DNA of 64,000 nt from Globodera rostochiensis (GCA_018350325.1 JAEVLN010000010.1:1550001-1614000); one strand, 5' to 3'; shown: positions 44,662 through 58,039, numbered from the stretch's first letter. A program made the numbers and translations. The notes: a model not told the origin generated them from the letters alone.

Positions 44662-46029
44662 TGAAAAAATTTTGTTGAGGAAATTTACGTAAATTTTTGG
44701 GCAAATTTCATGGGATTAAAAGATAGGAAATGTACGAAATTTTGGGTTTTATTTTTGTGAGATAAAAATTATGCGATTTTAGTTCCTTTTTTATATTTTA
44801 AATGGAAGATGAAAAATTTATAAATTCACAAAAATTCGAATTGACTGTTTAAAGAGTTATATTTTGTCGTGTAAATAATTTTAAATTTATTAAAATTTGT
44901 CATTCCCCTTCCCTGTTTTTGGTAAATAAAAAACCCAGCATTGCCCTCTTGCATATTAACATGGATTTTGAATGCCACGGCACAAATTGCTGCTTGGCGT
45001 GAAAATTTGTTGGGAAAAGATCATTTTATGGAAAAATTTATGCCCTTTATTCCGTCGACCATCAAAAACTTTATTTTATTTATATGTTGTCCTTTATTTT
45101 TTTGGACTTATGGAAGCTCTGGATTTCATATTATAAAAGTATTCTTTTCAGCAGCATCTTAAAACCCCCAAAAATTCTTTTAAAATTAAAAAATTTTGGT
45201 GCGGCGACCGGTGACCTCTAACGGCAAAATTCCTAATAATTGTTAACGATTCCAGTATGAAAAATGTTACCCTTTCTCTGTGCTTGAAACAAAAAAACTT
45301 TTGAATTTATTTTACTATTATCTGTCATCTTTTTTATGGATTAATTTCTGTTTTTGTTGACTACACTCGTGGGTCGGTCGCCCCGTAGCACGGACAGATA
45401 TTTACGACAATTTCGTTAAAAACAAAAACAGCCACACTAGGTATTTCTTTCCCTGTGAAGACAAATTTTAAACCGGAGAAGCATATTCTCGAATCTCGTG
45501 CATTTTGGCTATACCAATTTTATATTGCATTAATAGTAGAAGAGACTAGAGTCCGGACCCAAAACTCAAAACCATAAATTTTTTTGGGGTTTTTGTACAA
45601 AAAATTGGACCAAAAGTTTTTTGGTTTTGGGTTTTGCGTCAACTTGGAGTAAAACACAAAAAAAAACTTTGGATCCAAGTTTCCGGTCTCTTCAAGAGAC
45701 TGATAAAAATAGGAAATTTTCAGTATTTGAGTTAGGTTAGGACCATTCCAGCCCCCCCCCCCCCCCCTCTCCCCTCTCCGGCTTCCTACCACCTCCCCCC
45801 TTCGTGCATGCAGCACACATTCGCACACACATGTCAAGCTCATGTTTTGTAGAGCGCAGATGTGCATGTAAATGCATGCTGCTTGCATGAAGGAAAGATG
45901 GTTAAAGGGTATAACCACAAGTACATCATATTAATAAAACATTTTTGTGTGGCACCACCACCTGCCCCGCCATGGGCTTGGGACTTAGCGGTTGTACATA
46001 TATATTCACTGGTGTAGGAGAGAGACAGA
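44662..46029. other. Intergenic upstream of lin-28
   Basis: No gene supported. Holds a small insertion at 45540-45705 (ends GACTAGAGTCCGGACCC and CCGGTCTCTTC, inside rich in TTTTGGGTTTT) and a C run at about 45754-45770. A minus-strand frame at 45840-46270 is the mirror of lin-28 exon 1 and its upstream DNA. Confidence 0.45.
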
Positions 46030-47930
46030 ATGGCGAGCAGTACCCCGGGCGGCAGTGCCGAGAACTCGCCCAAACGCCCTGAAGAGGTGGGAATGGAGGA
46101 GGAATTGGTCCCGGATTTGCACACTTCTGGTGGCGGCGGAGAGTTCGCCCCGTACGAGCGACGTGAACCCACCGAAGAGGACATTGAGCGCTACAAGGCT
46201 TATGTTGGCCAAAAATGGAGCGGAGTAAGTCGCGCGCAATGTGCAAAAAGAATGAACTAATCATGGACACATTTTGGGTGGTGCTTTTAAAAATTTTGAG
46301 ATCGAAACGTTGGTTTTATTTTTGTTAATAAATTAAAACAAAGTAATTTTTACTTAATGTTCAAAACCCTAAAAAGAAGTGCAAATGGTTCAACGTCACC
46401 AAGCTGTACGGCTTTATTGTGCCGGATGTGGAAGAAGCCAAACAGCACGCGGACGATGTGTTTGTACACCAGGTGCAGCAACGTGCACATTTTTGTTTAT
46501 TTTTCTTTTTTTCGACTCATTTTCGATATTCCCTCTCTCTCTGCCTCCCGCCTCGAAAAATATTTGTGTTCTAACAAATAAACAAACATTCAAATATAAT
46601 TCTTAAATCTTATTTAATTCATTTTCGTCTTCTGTTCCATATGGAACATTTTTTGGTAATAGTGCAGTTTGTCCCCCCCCCCCCCCCATTTTTTTGAAAA
46701 ATAATTTTTTTTCAGAAGTCGATAAAAAGGTGTTTCTAGAGGTATTCAAGGGCATAGATTCTGAATCTGACATTATTACCAAATTTCGAACACCGAAACC
46801 GAATTCGAACAATTTTTCGAAAATTTAAAATTTTACAAAAATCCATATGGGCTCAAAATTATTTTAAAAAACGAATTTGATTATTATTTGCTTTTTCGTT
46901 ATAATTTTATGCTTTTACAATGATTTTGAGGCTAAAATTGAATTTTGGAAATTTTTGATATTTTGAAAAATTGTTCGAATTAAGGTTCGGTGTTCGAAAC
47001 TGGGTAAAATAAATGTCAGAATTGTGATCAGCGACCCCGAAACCCTCGGAATCATTTGCACTGAATTTTGCTTAACTCCCACTAAATGTTTTTTGTTTTG
47101 TCAGTCCGAACTCCAAATGCCCGGCTTCCGTTCATTGGACGAAGGTGAGGAGGTGGAGTTCACGGTGCGGTTGGGCAAACGCGGTTTGGAGGCGGCAGAC
47201 GTGTGCGGCATTGGCGGGATAGCCCTCCGGGGCCATCGAATCCATCCGCTTGGCAAGCGCAAGGAAAAGGAAATTCGGTTAGTATTTTTAATATACCGTA
47301 TTCACTCTTTTAATCCCACATGGGGGATTATTTCAACTTGCTCAGAGAGGGGGATTATTGGAGAGTGGGGGATTATTGGAGAGTGGGGGATTTTATTTGA
47401 GAGTGGGGGGATTAAAAGAGTGAATACGGTAAACATTAATTATTCTGTAGACAAAGAAGCGGGCAAAACAATTTTATTAAAGCTCATTTTTTTTTGTCCC
47501 AAAAATAGCATTCATTTTGAAAATGTTTTGAATTAGAGCAACTTTTTATTCACAATAATCCCTATTTTCGGGCTTTTTGAGAATAAATAATCCTTATTTT
47601 GCCATTTTTTTTCGCGTTTTTAGTCCCTATTTTCACTTAACAATACGAACCCCGCCGGTGTCCCTGGGGGTGGGGGTCATCTGCATTTTTGTTTTCAGTT
47701 GTTATAATTGTGGCAAGTACGGACTTCACAAGGCATCGCATTGCAAGCGAATGCCGCAAAAGAATGTGAAGGCCTGTTATGTTTGCCATTCCATGGCACA
47801 TTTGGCCTCCGATTGTCCGAACAAAGAACAACAACAACAACAACATCAAAAGAATGGTGCGCCACCGCCCCGGGGGCCAAGGCGGGAGGCTGTGGTGGAA
47901 AAAGCTGCTGCTGCTACTTCCCAGCATTGA
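46030..47930 (+). CDS. lin-28: LIN-28 RNA-binding protein
   Basis: Four exons (46030-46224, 46377-46472, 47105-47277, 47699-47930) total 696 bases, giving 231 residues, close to known LIN-28 size. A cold-shock domain carries KCKWFNV and YGFI (RNP1-like) and VFVHQ (RNP2), followed by FRSLDEGEEVEF. Two retroviral-type zinc knuckles follow: CYNCGKYGLHKASHC (C-x2-C-x5-H-x4-C, the spacing I know from the C. elegans protein) and CYVCHSMAHLASDC (C-x2-C-x4-H-x4-C). The tail has a poly-Gln run. LIN-28 binds let-7 precursors and mRNAs and controls developmental timing; this is established for the family. Intron 3 contains a perfect-ended MITE and intron 2 a C run. Confidence 0.95.
47294..47431. mobile_element. 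Small MITE in lin-28 intron 3
   Basis: About 138 bases with 23-base terminal inverted repeats (ACCGTATTCACTCTTTTAAT and its complement at the right end) bounded by TA on each side. The middle repeats GGGGGATTATTGGAGAGTGG. Non-autonomous, probably Tc/mariner-like judging by TA, though that is inference. Confidence 0.75.
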
Positions 47931-48598
47931 AAGCGGCGAAAAGTGACACAAAAAAAGCGATTGTTGTGATCAGAGAACGGGCGCTGAGCTCAGAACCGGT
48001 TTTTTTTTTGAGTTCGTACTCAATTTAAGCGATCTCAATAGTACCCTGATCAGAATCTTGCGCGCTCTGGCATGCCAAAAATGGCCTACAATTTGGTCCG
48101 AATGTTGTGCTAGGAACTTATGGATATGTGGGCTCAGCAATTCCCCCCTCTTTATTTGATCAAAGTTCGGAAAAAATTTACCTCACGCGCATTTTTCTTA
48201 CCTCATTTTCCATTTAATTTCTTTGGTATTTAGGATTTTCTGAATTTGTATCCTCAACGATTTTGATTAGATGTGTAACAGATATTACTTTTTTTCAAAT
48301 TGATCAATTGTGATTTGTCCGGTGTCGCTTAGGAAAAAATATTCAAAAATTTGTTTTTGAAAAACTGCACAATAGAAAATGGTATGCTTTTTTTATAAGG
48401 GTTTAACCATAAAGAAAATATCAATTTTGCCCTATATTTGTTCAAATGTCCCCGTGTAACTGGGATGAGTTTTTGCGTTACAATTTAATTTGTTGAAGAA
48501 ATAAAATAGTATATCTACAATTTTATTTTTACAGCAATTTTTTAAAATTTACAATTTTATATAGAAAAAACGCACTGTATATGCCAGCCACCGTATCC
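47931..48598. other. Convergent 3' region of lin-28 and the peptide gene
   Basis: No further gene seen. The two genes point toward each other across this stretch, which should hold both 3' UTRs. Confidence 0.5.
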
Positions 48599-49215
48599 TT
48601 ATTTTCTTCCCCAATAACCACCGTATCCGTAGCCACCGCCCCAACCGTAGCCATAGCCGCCGCGCCATCCGCCCCAACGGCGCCCGTAGCCACAGCTACA
48701 GCCGTAGCCGTAGCCGTAACGTTTTTGACGAAGCAACCTGTCATTTTGAATATTCAAAACAAAATATAACAAAAAAAAATTTAAAAATACTGTATTTCCT
48801 ATAATAGAGTCCCCCCCCCGTCCGCCCTCAATTAGAGCCCCCCCCCCTTAAAGAGGTCAAAAATTTTGTTATTCAATAATCCAGAAAAATTGCTAAAAAT
48901 TTGTGCAAAAATTGCAAATTTTGTTAAGATTTCCTTAAAAAAAATAAGTGTTGAACAATAAAGCCCCCTCCTCTAGTATGTAGAGCCCAATACTGAAACA
49001 CTGTTTTTTTGTTCACTCTCTGTCACACTTAAATTAAAATATAATAAAATATTTTATTATTATTTGTCTTACACATTGGTGGCACCGTCCAATTGCAATT
49101 CGTCATGTTTATGTTCAGCTCCATTCCCTTCATCAATCGGTGCCGAAATAGCAAATGCCACGAGGGCAACGGCGATCAGCAGAATAAGGACGGCACATTT
49201 TGATTGGGACAACAT
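48599..49215 (-). CDS. Gly/Tyr-rich secreted peptide precursor with amidation signals
   Basis: Two exons (49073-49215, 48599-48737) join in phase to 93 residues. Signal peptide MLSQSKCAVLILLIAVALVA, then an acidic propeptide (IDEGNGAEHKHDELQLDG), a furin-type site RQKR and a mature part made of GY/GW repeats with one CSC. It ends GGYWGRK, where Gly plus a basic pair is the standard signal for C-terminal amidation; an internal GYGRR could be a second site. The architecture matches nematode neuropeptide-like/antimicrobial GY-rich precursors (the YGGW-amide type). It should enter the regulated secretory pathway. Whether it acts as signal or antimicrobial is not decidable here. The intron holds C runs. 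Confidence 0.8.
48780..48990. repeat. C-rich insertion in the peptide gene intron
   Basis: TATAATAGAGTCCCCCCCCC and a second GAGCCCCCCC tract, with GTAGAGCCCAATACTG near 48980 as a partial inverted counterpart of the ACTGTATTTC start. Looks like a degraded short element related to the lin-28 intron MITE in style. Confidence 0.4.
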
Positions 49216-49925
49216 TTTGTGTGGTTATACGGCCGGGAAACGAAATGCCAGAAATGTGTGTGAATATAAATGTGAATTAAAATTTCGTTAAATTTATGTG
49301 ATTTTGAATCACATCGTGATATGTTGGGCGGGCGCAGACTTTACACAAAAGTAGGAACCAAATTTGGCGAACTCATTGGTCTTTTCGCTTTGTTTCAGTC
49401 CAATCAAAAAATTGGGAAAACAAATCGCCGCGATTTGGCAGTAATTCATTTACCCACAAAATTTTTTGGCCAATTTCTTGAACAAAAAAAAAAAATCAAA
49501 AAACCTGTTCCAGTTGAATTTGTCGAATTGGTGGAGTTTAAATTTAATATGACTAAGTTAAGAAAACAAAATTTCAAACTTTTCAAAACGTTAAGATCAT
49601 CCCAAAAATGTATTTTACTCAAATTGAAAGTGATAAAAATGAAAGGTTTTTGGGGTTTTTTTAATATACCAAGAAATTCACGCTTTAAACCATGTAAAAC
49701 TCTACCAAGAAAATTTAGCTAACCGTAGATAAGCCATTAATATATATATAAAGACATTTTAATGTATCGAATGACTTAAATTTATCCCAAAATTAAAAAA
49801 AATACGACAATATGTAGATTTTTGTAAAGTTGAATGAGCATTAATTAATAATTATGCAATATCAAAATTTTACAATAAAAAATTAATTATGCTGAACAAA
49901 ATGTACAAAAAATAGCATTTATTAA
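49216..49925. other. Intergenic between the peptide gene and the CNT gene
   Basis: A plus-strand frame of 133 codons at 49321-49722 is Lys/Phe-rich, lacks a domain or signal peptide and is not called. The stretch holds the promoter of the peptide gene and the 3' UTR of the CNT gene. Confidence 0.4.
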
Positions 49926-52900
49926 CTACAGCTCGTCTCTCAAATTTACCACCGACGTCGAATTACCCAACAACATATCTTCCATAAAGCGTTGATGTAC
50001 GCTAAGGTCGAAGCATTTTGCACCGGCGTTTCCGCCGCTCGGTTTACAAGCCACCGGCACTTCGATCAGAATACCTTGGCATTGTGATTTTTTTTGTTAT
50101 GTTTATGGCGGCAAAATTTGAATTCAAATCATAAGAAAAATGTTAAAAAAATAATATTTTTTTATTTAATTCCGACATTTTTGTTTCGATAAATGCATTC
50201 TTGGTATTTTTATGTTTAGGCTAACATTGATTTGACTACATTTGTTTTATTTTTGGGTTAAACCAAAGCGCCTAAAAAATGGCGCCCGAAAAATTGTAAC
50301 AAAATCCCGGAAGCATAATTTTACAGGGCCCAAATGCTCGGGTTTGACCGAAATCAAATGAATTCTAAAAATGTTTCGTAATTTTGAAACTTTGCAAAAG
50401 TTCGGCTTCTTAAAATATAGCAAGCAAGACAGTCGTCAGTGCCCTTTTTCAAAAAAAATGCCGCTTTTGTCCATTTTGAAATACCGGCAATTGCGGCACT
50501 CATGAAACAAGAAATGCAGCCGGCCAACAGTGCGCGGAGGACGAGGCGGGCAATCAGTGTCCGTCGAGTTGGTGCCATTTCACTGAGCACTGCTAATTGA
50601 ATGCCGGCTGCAATAAAATCGGAGAAGCTGCACAACGCATAGGTGGAGATCATCGCGGAGCGCGGCTAAAATTTGGATTTTTTTACATATTAAATTATGT
50701 TAATATTTGTTAAAAGCGTTATTGTATTTGTAAAAAGTAAAATATTATGGCAAAAATGCTTTCATATAATTATATATAAAACTGGCCATACGGTAAGCAA
50801 ATTTTGTTTAAGCATAACACCAAGCCGCTGATACGCCATAAAATCGTTGATCACAATTTTTACGCCAAGCAACTTGGCCACAAGCTGAAATACATAGTGA
50901 AAAAATTTAATTTTAATTAATTTTGATCAATTCTTTTTGGACTTTGACTGGAAGCATAAAAATGTAATTACATTAATTCATTTTTAAAATGTTTCATGTG
51001 AATCATTAATTCAAAAAATATATATATATCGATTGACCGGAACCGAAAACTGATCAAACATAATCAAATAAATTCGGGTCCAACATACGAATGTTTGTTC
51101 AGCATTCTCCGTCACACCGATCAGATAAGCAATCGGGAAAAAGGTATAGCCAAGGAACAGCTCCAAACTCCAGTCGGTGTAGCCGATCAGTGTGCCCACA
51201 TAGCCCACAATGGCGTTGAACAGTGCCATTATTGCCATGAATGAGACCAAATTGGCACAGACAGCGGTGATCAAATGCACGGACATCAGGGAACCGTTGG
51301 AAATGCACTCCAGCGCGTTGCTTTCCTTGCTGTGCATGATTTAATGGGAATTTTGGCACTATTGACAAATATTTTGATCAGATCATAGTGGCCTGTTTAA
51401 AAATCGCCCAAAACCACTTTTATAGGTATTCTTAGCGTGCTCAATTAAACGATTCTAAAATGTTGCGCAGAAAAAACGTTTAAACTCGGCATTTTTAAAG
51501 TCTTCGAAAGTTCTCTGAGAAATGGAGCTACAATTATGGGAAGCCTTACGATTGGACAAGTCTCAAAAAAAGTTATGGTCAGGAAGCTTAAAAAATTAAA
51601 ATCCAGGTTTGCGCGGTTTCTGGGCCCTAACTTTTTTAATACTTGTCCAAACGTAAAAGCTTAGATTAATAATAAATTTCATCTTGCGTTAAGATCTTTA
51701 TATTTAAAGCGGCCCCAACCCTCGGGCGCCACCACCAAAAACATTTAAAATAAGTTTTAAAAACTGAATAAATAAAAAATAATAATTAAAACGTTAAACT
51801 TACCCCAAATAAATAACGAATTACTTAAAAATTAAAAAAAAACCACAAAACAAATAAATACCTCGGTGGTAACTCCAAATCTTTCACATTTTTCACGCTC
51901 GATTTTTCTGTTTCCGGGTACAGCAACTTCGAGCAGGCCAACGAGCCCGGTGCGCTCATCACAGCAGCGGACAGCAAATAGCGCGGGCACGCCCCAAAAC
52001 TGATGTAAGCGGCGAACACGGCGCCGGCAATGCAAGAAAATCTTAAATAAATTGAAAATTCGATTTAAAAAAAAATAACAATTCAATGTAATAGAACGGC
52101 CCTCACGCAACAGCGCGCGTCGTAAAAAAGTTTATTTTAATAATTCCAAACAAACAAAAAAACTATTTTTGATGTCGCCTTCATTTTACCCGGTGGTCAT
52201 GACGGCGTGCAGCTCTGAAGCGGTCATCTTTTCGATGTAAGGCCGGATCAAAAGCGGTGACTCGGCCTGCATTTTGGATTATTTTAAATTTTATTTAAAA
52301 ATATTTAAATATACTGGATTTTTGTTTATTTAGCATAGTTTTGCAAAAAAAAAATGAAAATGTTTTAATTTCCTGTTTAAAATTTAAGTCATTTAATGAA
52401 TTTAATTTTTAGCTCATACTGGAGCGCGATGTTCTTTATATTGACAAATAATAATTATATTTGTTAATTTATGAAAATAAAAAACGCTGTTTAAATTGGC
52501 ACATTTCCAAGCAGTACACATGCACATGCATTCAACGACTCCGTGGCTGTTGTGCCCAAGGTCATTTGCATAAGCATTGCCATACGCTTCAACACCGCTT
52601 GGACGATGCCGTAGAAATAAAGGACGGACACAATGGCACCAACGTAAATGATCACTTGGATTGTCTATAAAATTTACAATTTCTCATTTTTGTTTTACTG
52701 AAAAAATGTGCCAAAAATTAAATCAGATAAAAATTGTACCACCGTATAGCCTTATAAATTGTACCTGAAATGCCAAGACGGGTTCCATGCCGCAAATGTT
52801 GGGCGGTGCCGATAGAAACCCGTAAGTAAAATCGGTACCATTTTTGGTAAAGTCCAAAAAAAGAATGGCCATATTTGACAGGTCCACAAACTTTTGCGCT

Positions 52901-55190
52901 CCATATTCCTGAAGCAATAAATTCTGACCTCATATTTAAAGAGTAATAAAAACGGTACAAGAACTGTGAAATCAAATTCAACAAAAATTTTTTTTTGTAA
53001 TTTATTTTTATTGAATTAGCTATAGAAACTTGCCCATCGCAAGACCATGATTCCAAAAATAAATTGAAGCAGAAAGCCCCAAAGGACGGGACGCCAATTT
53101 ACCTGTAAATATTTTCTTTAAAGTATTAAATAATTTTAAATCTAAATATTCACTTATTAAATTGTTTAATTATATTTTTTGCTTATTATCTTTAAAGATA
53201 TAATTTCTATTTTTGAATTTGTTTTTAATTAATATGTTTCAATTTATATAATGTTAAGGTTTGACAACAAACTTTGGTTGGTTTATGAGAAATTAAACAC
53301 ATAATGATGAGGAAGACAATGAGGCCAAACAGGCCAGAAAGACGTTCCAAATTGCTAAAGTTTTACATACAAATAAAAAATCATCATTTAAACTTTAATT
53401 TTATATTTTATTGTTATCTTTAATGGTGCTTTTGATTTAAATAAAAACGATTAATCAAACAATTTTTAAAAAGTTCTAAATTAAATTTATGTTTCCCCAT
53501 TAATTAAAAATGTCAACTAACTGTCGGGTGTCCCAAACAACGAACAAAATGGGCAAACCGGCGGAAAAGCCATAAAACAATCTGTCTCAACGCAAATTAA
53601 AATATTTTAATTCAAAAGTTATTAGTTTTTATTAGAAAAATATCTTAAATTAAATAAATAAATTTGGGCTAATTGAAGCAGTTCTTTAAAAGCATTTACA
53701 GGGCGAAAAAACTTACTGTTAATGTAGGTAATGAATGGTTAAAATGCTTGACTTTTGAACAATTTTTTTGACTCAAAAACTAAGTTTCTTGTGCCTCCCC
53801 ACCGCTGTGATCAATAGTAGGTTTTTTTTAAAAAAATTTCAATAACTCTAAAACAAATTTCTAAACATAATCCTGAATAATTTATCTAAAATTTTCATTA
53901 ATTATATTAAAAATCCCATTCTTCAAGTCAATTCACTGAATTTTAATGAATTACTTTACCGTATCATAATGGCGTTTGCTTTCAACCGGTTCCAATGTTC
54001 CAAAAGTTGCATTTTTATTTGTCCAACCAATTTTTGTCGTTTCAAAAACGGTGACAAAATTTGTTGATAAATAACATAAAGCCATCCGAGCACCGTTATT
54101 GTGAAAAGGGTGGCGGCCTTGTTAAAGTTGTGAAACAGTGCAAAACCTATTGTTAAAAAATAAAAAATTAGATAGCTAATTTAAGTAAATGATGCAAGCA
54201 AAATTAATTCAAAATGAATATTTTAACAATTTTTAAAAATTGCACCAAATTTACAATTATTTCAGCCTTTTCTTCTATTGCTGTAGAAATTTTTATGAGT
54301 TAATATGATTGGTCGTAATTGGAGAATGGCCAAACCGATTTTTAGGAATCCGGATCCCCAGGCTAAATCCCGATCCCGAACAATCCAGGTACTAATATTG
54401 CCTAAAGCGCCCATGAGAATTTATAAATTTACCCTACTAGTATATGTGTTATTGTATGAACCAATCAAGGTAAAATGCGGTATTTTTTAGCGCATGAGCT
54501 TTTTAAGAGGTGGGACGGAGACTTTTTTGAAAATTGGGTCAATTTTGTCAAGAAAAGAAGAGCTCAACGACCAATCCCGCGGGATTGAAAAATGCTCGCT
54601 CGGGATTCCGATCAAATCCCGGGGATCCTGAATTCACCCCCCCCCCCCCGAACTCCGAGAAAATCTGGACAAGACTCCCCAATCCCGTCTGATCTTTTTT
54701 TTGATAAAACTCACAGAAAGTAAGCAAAAAACAAACAAAAAAATTCATTTACCGATCAGCGCATGGTAAAGTAAGAGGATTATGATCAGCATGAAGGCAT
54801 TGATCAGCTTCTGATTTTCGTCAAAAATTTGCAAAAGATTCTGCTGGGCTTGTTCAACCCATTCCATCAGGTCCCAACCGCTTCTGCTGTTTGCATCGTC
54901 ATTTTTTCTAGCCTAAAAATAATCAAAAATTTTAATGGATGGATTAAATTTAATTATAATCATTTTTGGCAAAAAAATTTGTTTTGTTGGCTCTAACCGA
55001 CCGGTTGTTGTTTTTGCCGCAATTCTATTACACCATTTTCGCCGGCATATTGGTTGTTTGATGCGTTCATCGTTTTGTTTGCTCTGAATTCCGCTGTCCC
55101 GTCGGTTGAGTCGATGTGTATTTGCTCTTCCACTCCTCGTTCTTGGCCTTTTTGCCGATCATTTTTGTCGTCTGCTGAGCCAATTCGCAT
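49926..55190 (-). CDS. Concentrative nucleoside transporter (CNT/SLC28)
   Basis: Fourteen exons: 55002-55190, 54753-54912, 53960-54146, 53522-53581, 53273-53354, 53030-53102, 52765-52922, 52503-52664, 52190-52266, 51862-52041, 51089-51329, 50792-50884, 50485-50665 and 49926-50074. They total 1992 bases, giving 663 residues, a normal CNT size, with every phase agreeing. Conserved CNT segments appear in order: NWRPVLWGFLLQFIFG, GTTATESLNA, AESPLLIRPYIEKMT, GAVFAAYISFGACPRYLLSA, VMSAPGSLACSKLLYPETEK, LELFLGYTFFPIAYLIGV, INDFMAYQRL, then STYALCSFSDF and AAIAGIL near the end. The family takes up nucleosides against a gradient using sodium or protons. The N-terminus is hydrophilic. Introns 2 and 10 hold GC-rich (GATCCC) and old repeat insertions. 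Confidence 0.94.
54340..54665. repeat. GATCCCGATCCC-type insertion with C run in CNT intron 2
   Basis: CCGGATCCCCAGG and ATCCCGATCCCGAA at the left, AATCCCGCGGGATTG and CGGGATTCCGATC further right, and a C run at about 54637-54648. Same word family as 56860-57140. Non-coding. Confidence 0.5.
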
Positions 55191-58039
55191 TTATTTAGCC
55201 AACAAAAAAATATGGTTTTTTGTGTGGTCTGATTAAAATGAAAATTGATTTAAAAAAAAAAAAAAATTAAAAACGCGTATTTTCTGTAATAATAAAATTA
55301 AACTTTTTTTTTTTTGTTAAATTATTTTTCCTCCCGAACACTGAAAATAAAATCTTTGTTTTTTCTGTTTACATTGAAAACCAATTAAAATTTATTCGTA
55401 AACGCGTAAATCGATTGAAATGATAAAAAGGCAAAAAAGTTTTGTGAGAATACAATTATGAATCGTGGTCCTCTCCCACAAATAATTCCGCTTTTTTTTT
55501 GTTCAACTGTTCCCATTACAGTTTAAAAAAATATAATCAAATAATTAAAATTTTTATATTGAATTAATAAAACTTTAAATTTAGAATAGGTAAACCATTA
55601 AACTTATTTATTTTGTGAGGAAAATATGACCAAAATTACCTTTATGGAAGTCCCCAGATAAACAAACATTGCAAAACTCATTAAACACTTTTTTTAGAAT
55701 TTTCAAAATGACAGAATTTATTCAATATAAAATATTGAGGGTATGTTATTAGATAAATTTATTTTGTTTAGTTGGGATAATCAAAGATCATTTTCATTAA
55801 CAAAAAAACACCAAAATTTTGGGGTTTTTTGTCAGTAGAGAGTTGTCAGAACGTGATCATTTGGTGTGCTTTCTATTTTTAGTTACTAATGATTTTTGCG
55901 TGAACGTTCTCTGCGCTAAAATGCAAGAACAATATTTTCATCGATTTTCTAGCAATTTTTTATTTATATATTTTTAAACTTTTTTAGCAAAAATCAATCA
56001 AGATTTTTGAAATTGAGTTCAAAAGCACCCGTAAAAATCAAAATTTTCAAAAAAATTTTATTTTGAGATTTTTAGCAACTAAAATCGCATCCCTAGTGTG
56101 GTTTGCGTTTATTAATATTGAGAGAAAAACAAGAAAAATTTAAGTTGAATTTTGAATTCAATGAAAGCTAACAAAAAAATGTAATTAGATTGACTCCGGA
56201 AATAAAGGGACTCTCGAGTTGAAAGTCAAAAATTAAAAGACAAATAGTTTAGAAAGAAAGAGAAATCGTGGTAAAAAAAAATTGATCAATTTTTGCGTTA
56301 AATTAATTTTAATTAAATATAAAGTTTCAAAATATTATTTGAGCAGTGATTTAGGCAATTTTGTGCAATATTAGAGAGGCAACTTTTGCCTGGAACAAAT
56401 CTTACTAATAATACTATTCAGCAAATTCATAAATAAAACAAAATTCCCCCAATTTTAAGTTTGGTCGAGAACAAATCTTACTAATACAATCATTTCACAT
56501 TCATAAATAAATAATACAAAGTCCCCCCCCCCCCCCCCCCCCCCCCCTCCGGTTGCTGATCACATGAATAAATGTGTTGAGCGGAATAATTCAGCAAAGA
56601 AAATTATGGGGGGGGGGGGGGTTGATTGTTGGTTTATTTATTGCATTGATTTTTCGGAACATTTTATTATGGGCATTTGATGATCAGACATTTTTATGGA
56701 AATTTGACGAACGATCAGAAATTATTATGGTAATTTGAGGAATCAACATTTTCGATTGTGTTTGCGCCGATTGGAGGGGGGCGCGAATTTAATTTTGCAT
56801 GAAATTTAAAAAGAAAGAAATTTGAATTTTTTTAACATATAAAAATTTGGAGTCGGGATTTGGTCAAGATCCCAACCATAAACATTCGGCAATCACACGG
56901 GACCGATATTTTAAAAATTTTGATTGAAAATAATCATAACAATACATACAAAATTTTGAAGGGGCCTCAGGCAAAATTAAGAATTGTTATCAACTCCAAA
57001 AATCTTGCGTGATCCCGAAAAAACAATCGGTGTGATTGTTTGGGATACCGAGCCGATATTTCCGACAAACCATTTTGGGGCGTTTTTTGAAATCGGGATT
57101 TAGCCCTGATCCCGATCCCGAAAAATTGGGTTTATGGCCGGTCTCTACTGAGGAGTGAGGTGAGGCAATTTTTATAAGCCAATTAATGTATTTTTCTTAA
57201 AAATTTAAATGCTTTTACTAAAATAAATGTATTAATAGATTAATGTATTTTTCTTAAAAATTTAAATGCTTTTACTAAAATAAATGTATTAATAGATAGA
57301 CTGCAAATTAACTTTCTTATTAAAGTGGAAAGTTTGCGCACCAAATTCAAATAACATTTCTTAATTGCCAATTAACCGAGCACATTAAAATAAATTGATA
57401 TGTGAGTAATTGTTTATTAACAATGGAAGATGGAAATGGGACAACATTCGTTTTAATAAGAAAATTGGCGATGCGTAAAAATAAATATTGGAAATGTTGT
57501 CAAGGTCGCCGCCCGCCGTTCGTCGTAAATGTAATTGAAAAGGACTGTTTTTGAAACAGGTCCACCAAAAATTTTAGAATTAATATTATTAATGAATATT
57601 TATTAGCAATGAATCCAAAAATTTACTCGTGCCAGGATTTATATAAAATCGCCCAATATGGACTTTTAAATATTGACAAAAAACCCAAAAACTTCAAAAT
57701 ATCACTAAAAACAGCCAAATATTGTCCAAAAATGCCAAAAAGTGTTATGAGAGGACTAACTTTTTTTGTTATTTGAAATTTTAAATAATCAATAATTTTG
57801 GTATACTACTGTTTGGCGTTTTGAAATTATTATAGGGTTTAAATCTTTTTTAATGCATATAAATAATAACCATTTTTGCGTTTTGACTATTTTTTAATAA
57901 AAATAATATTTATAAATTTGTCAAATATTGAATTGGAAGACTAATGTGAAATGTTAAGCATCGAATATTTTATGCCAAGAATAATTTTTTGCCTAAATTA
58001 AATGTGTCAAACAATTTGGAATTTTATTTCGTTAATTTT
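55191..58039. other. Long intergenic region with homopolymer tracts
   Basis: No gene supported. Notable content: a C run of about 25 bases at 56522-56546 followed 60 bases later by a G run (56610-56620); a GATCCCGA-rich insertion at 56855-57145 ending GGCCGGTCTCTACTGAGG; a direct duplication of about 60 bases (TAATGTATTTTTCTTAAAAA) at 57186-57300. The first few hundred bases left of 55190 are upstream of the CNT gene. Confidence 0.5.

Noticed and set aside
49321..49722. 133-codon plus-strand ORF
   Set aside because: Lys/Phe-rich composition typical of AT-rich DNA, no leader, domain or conserved context.
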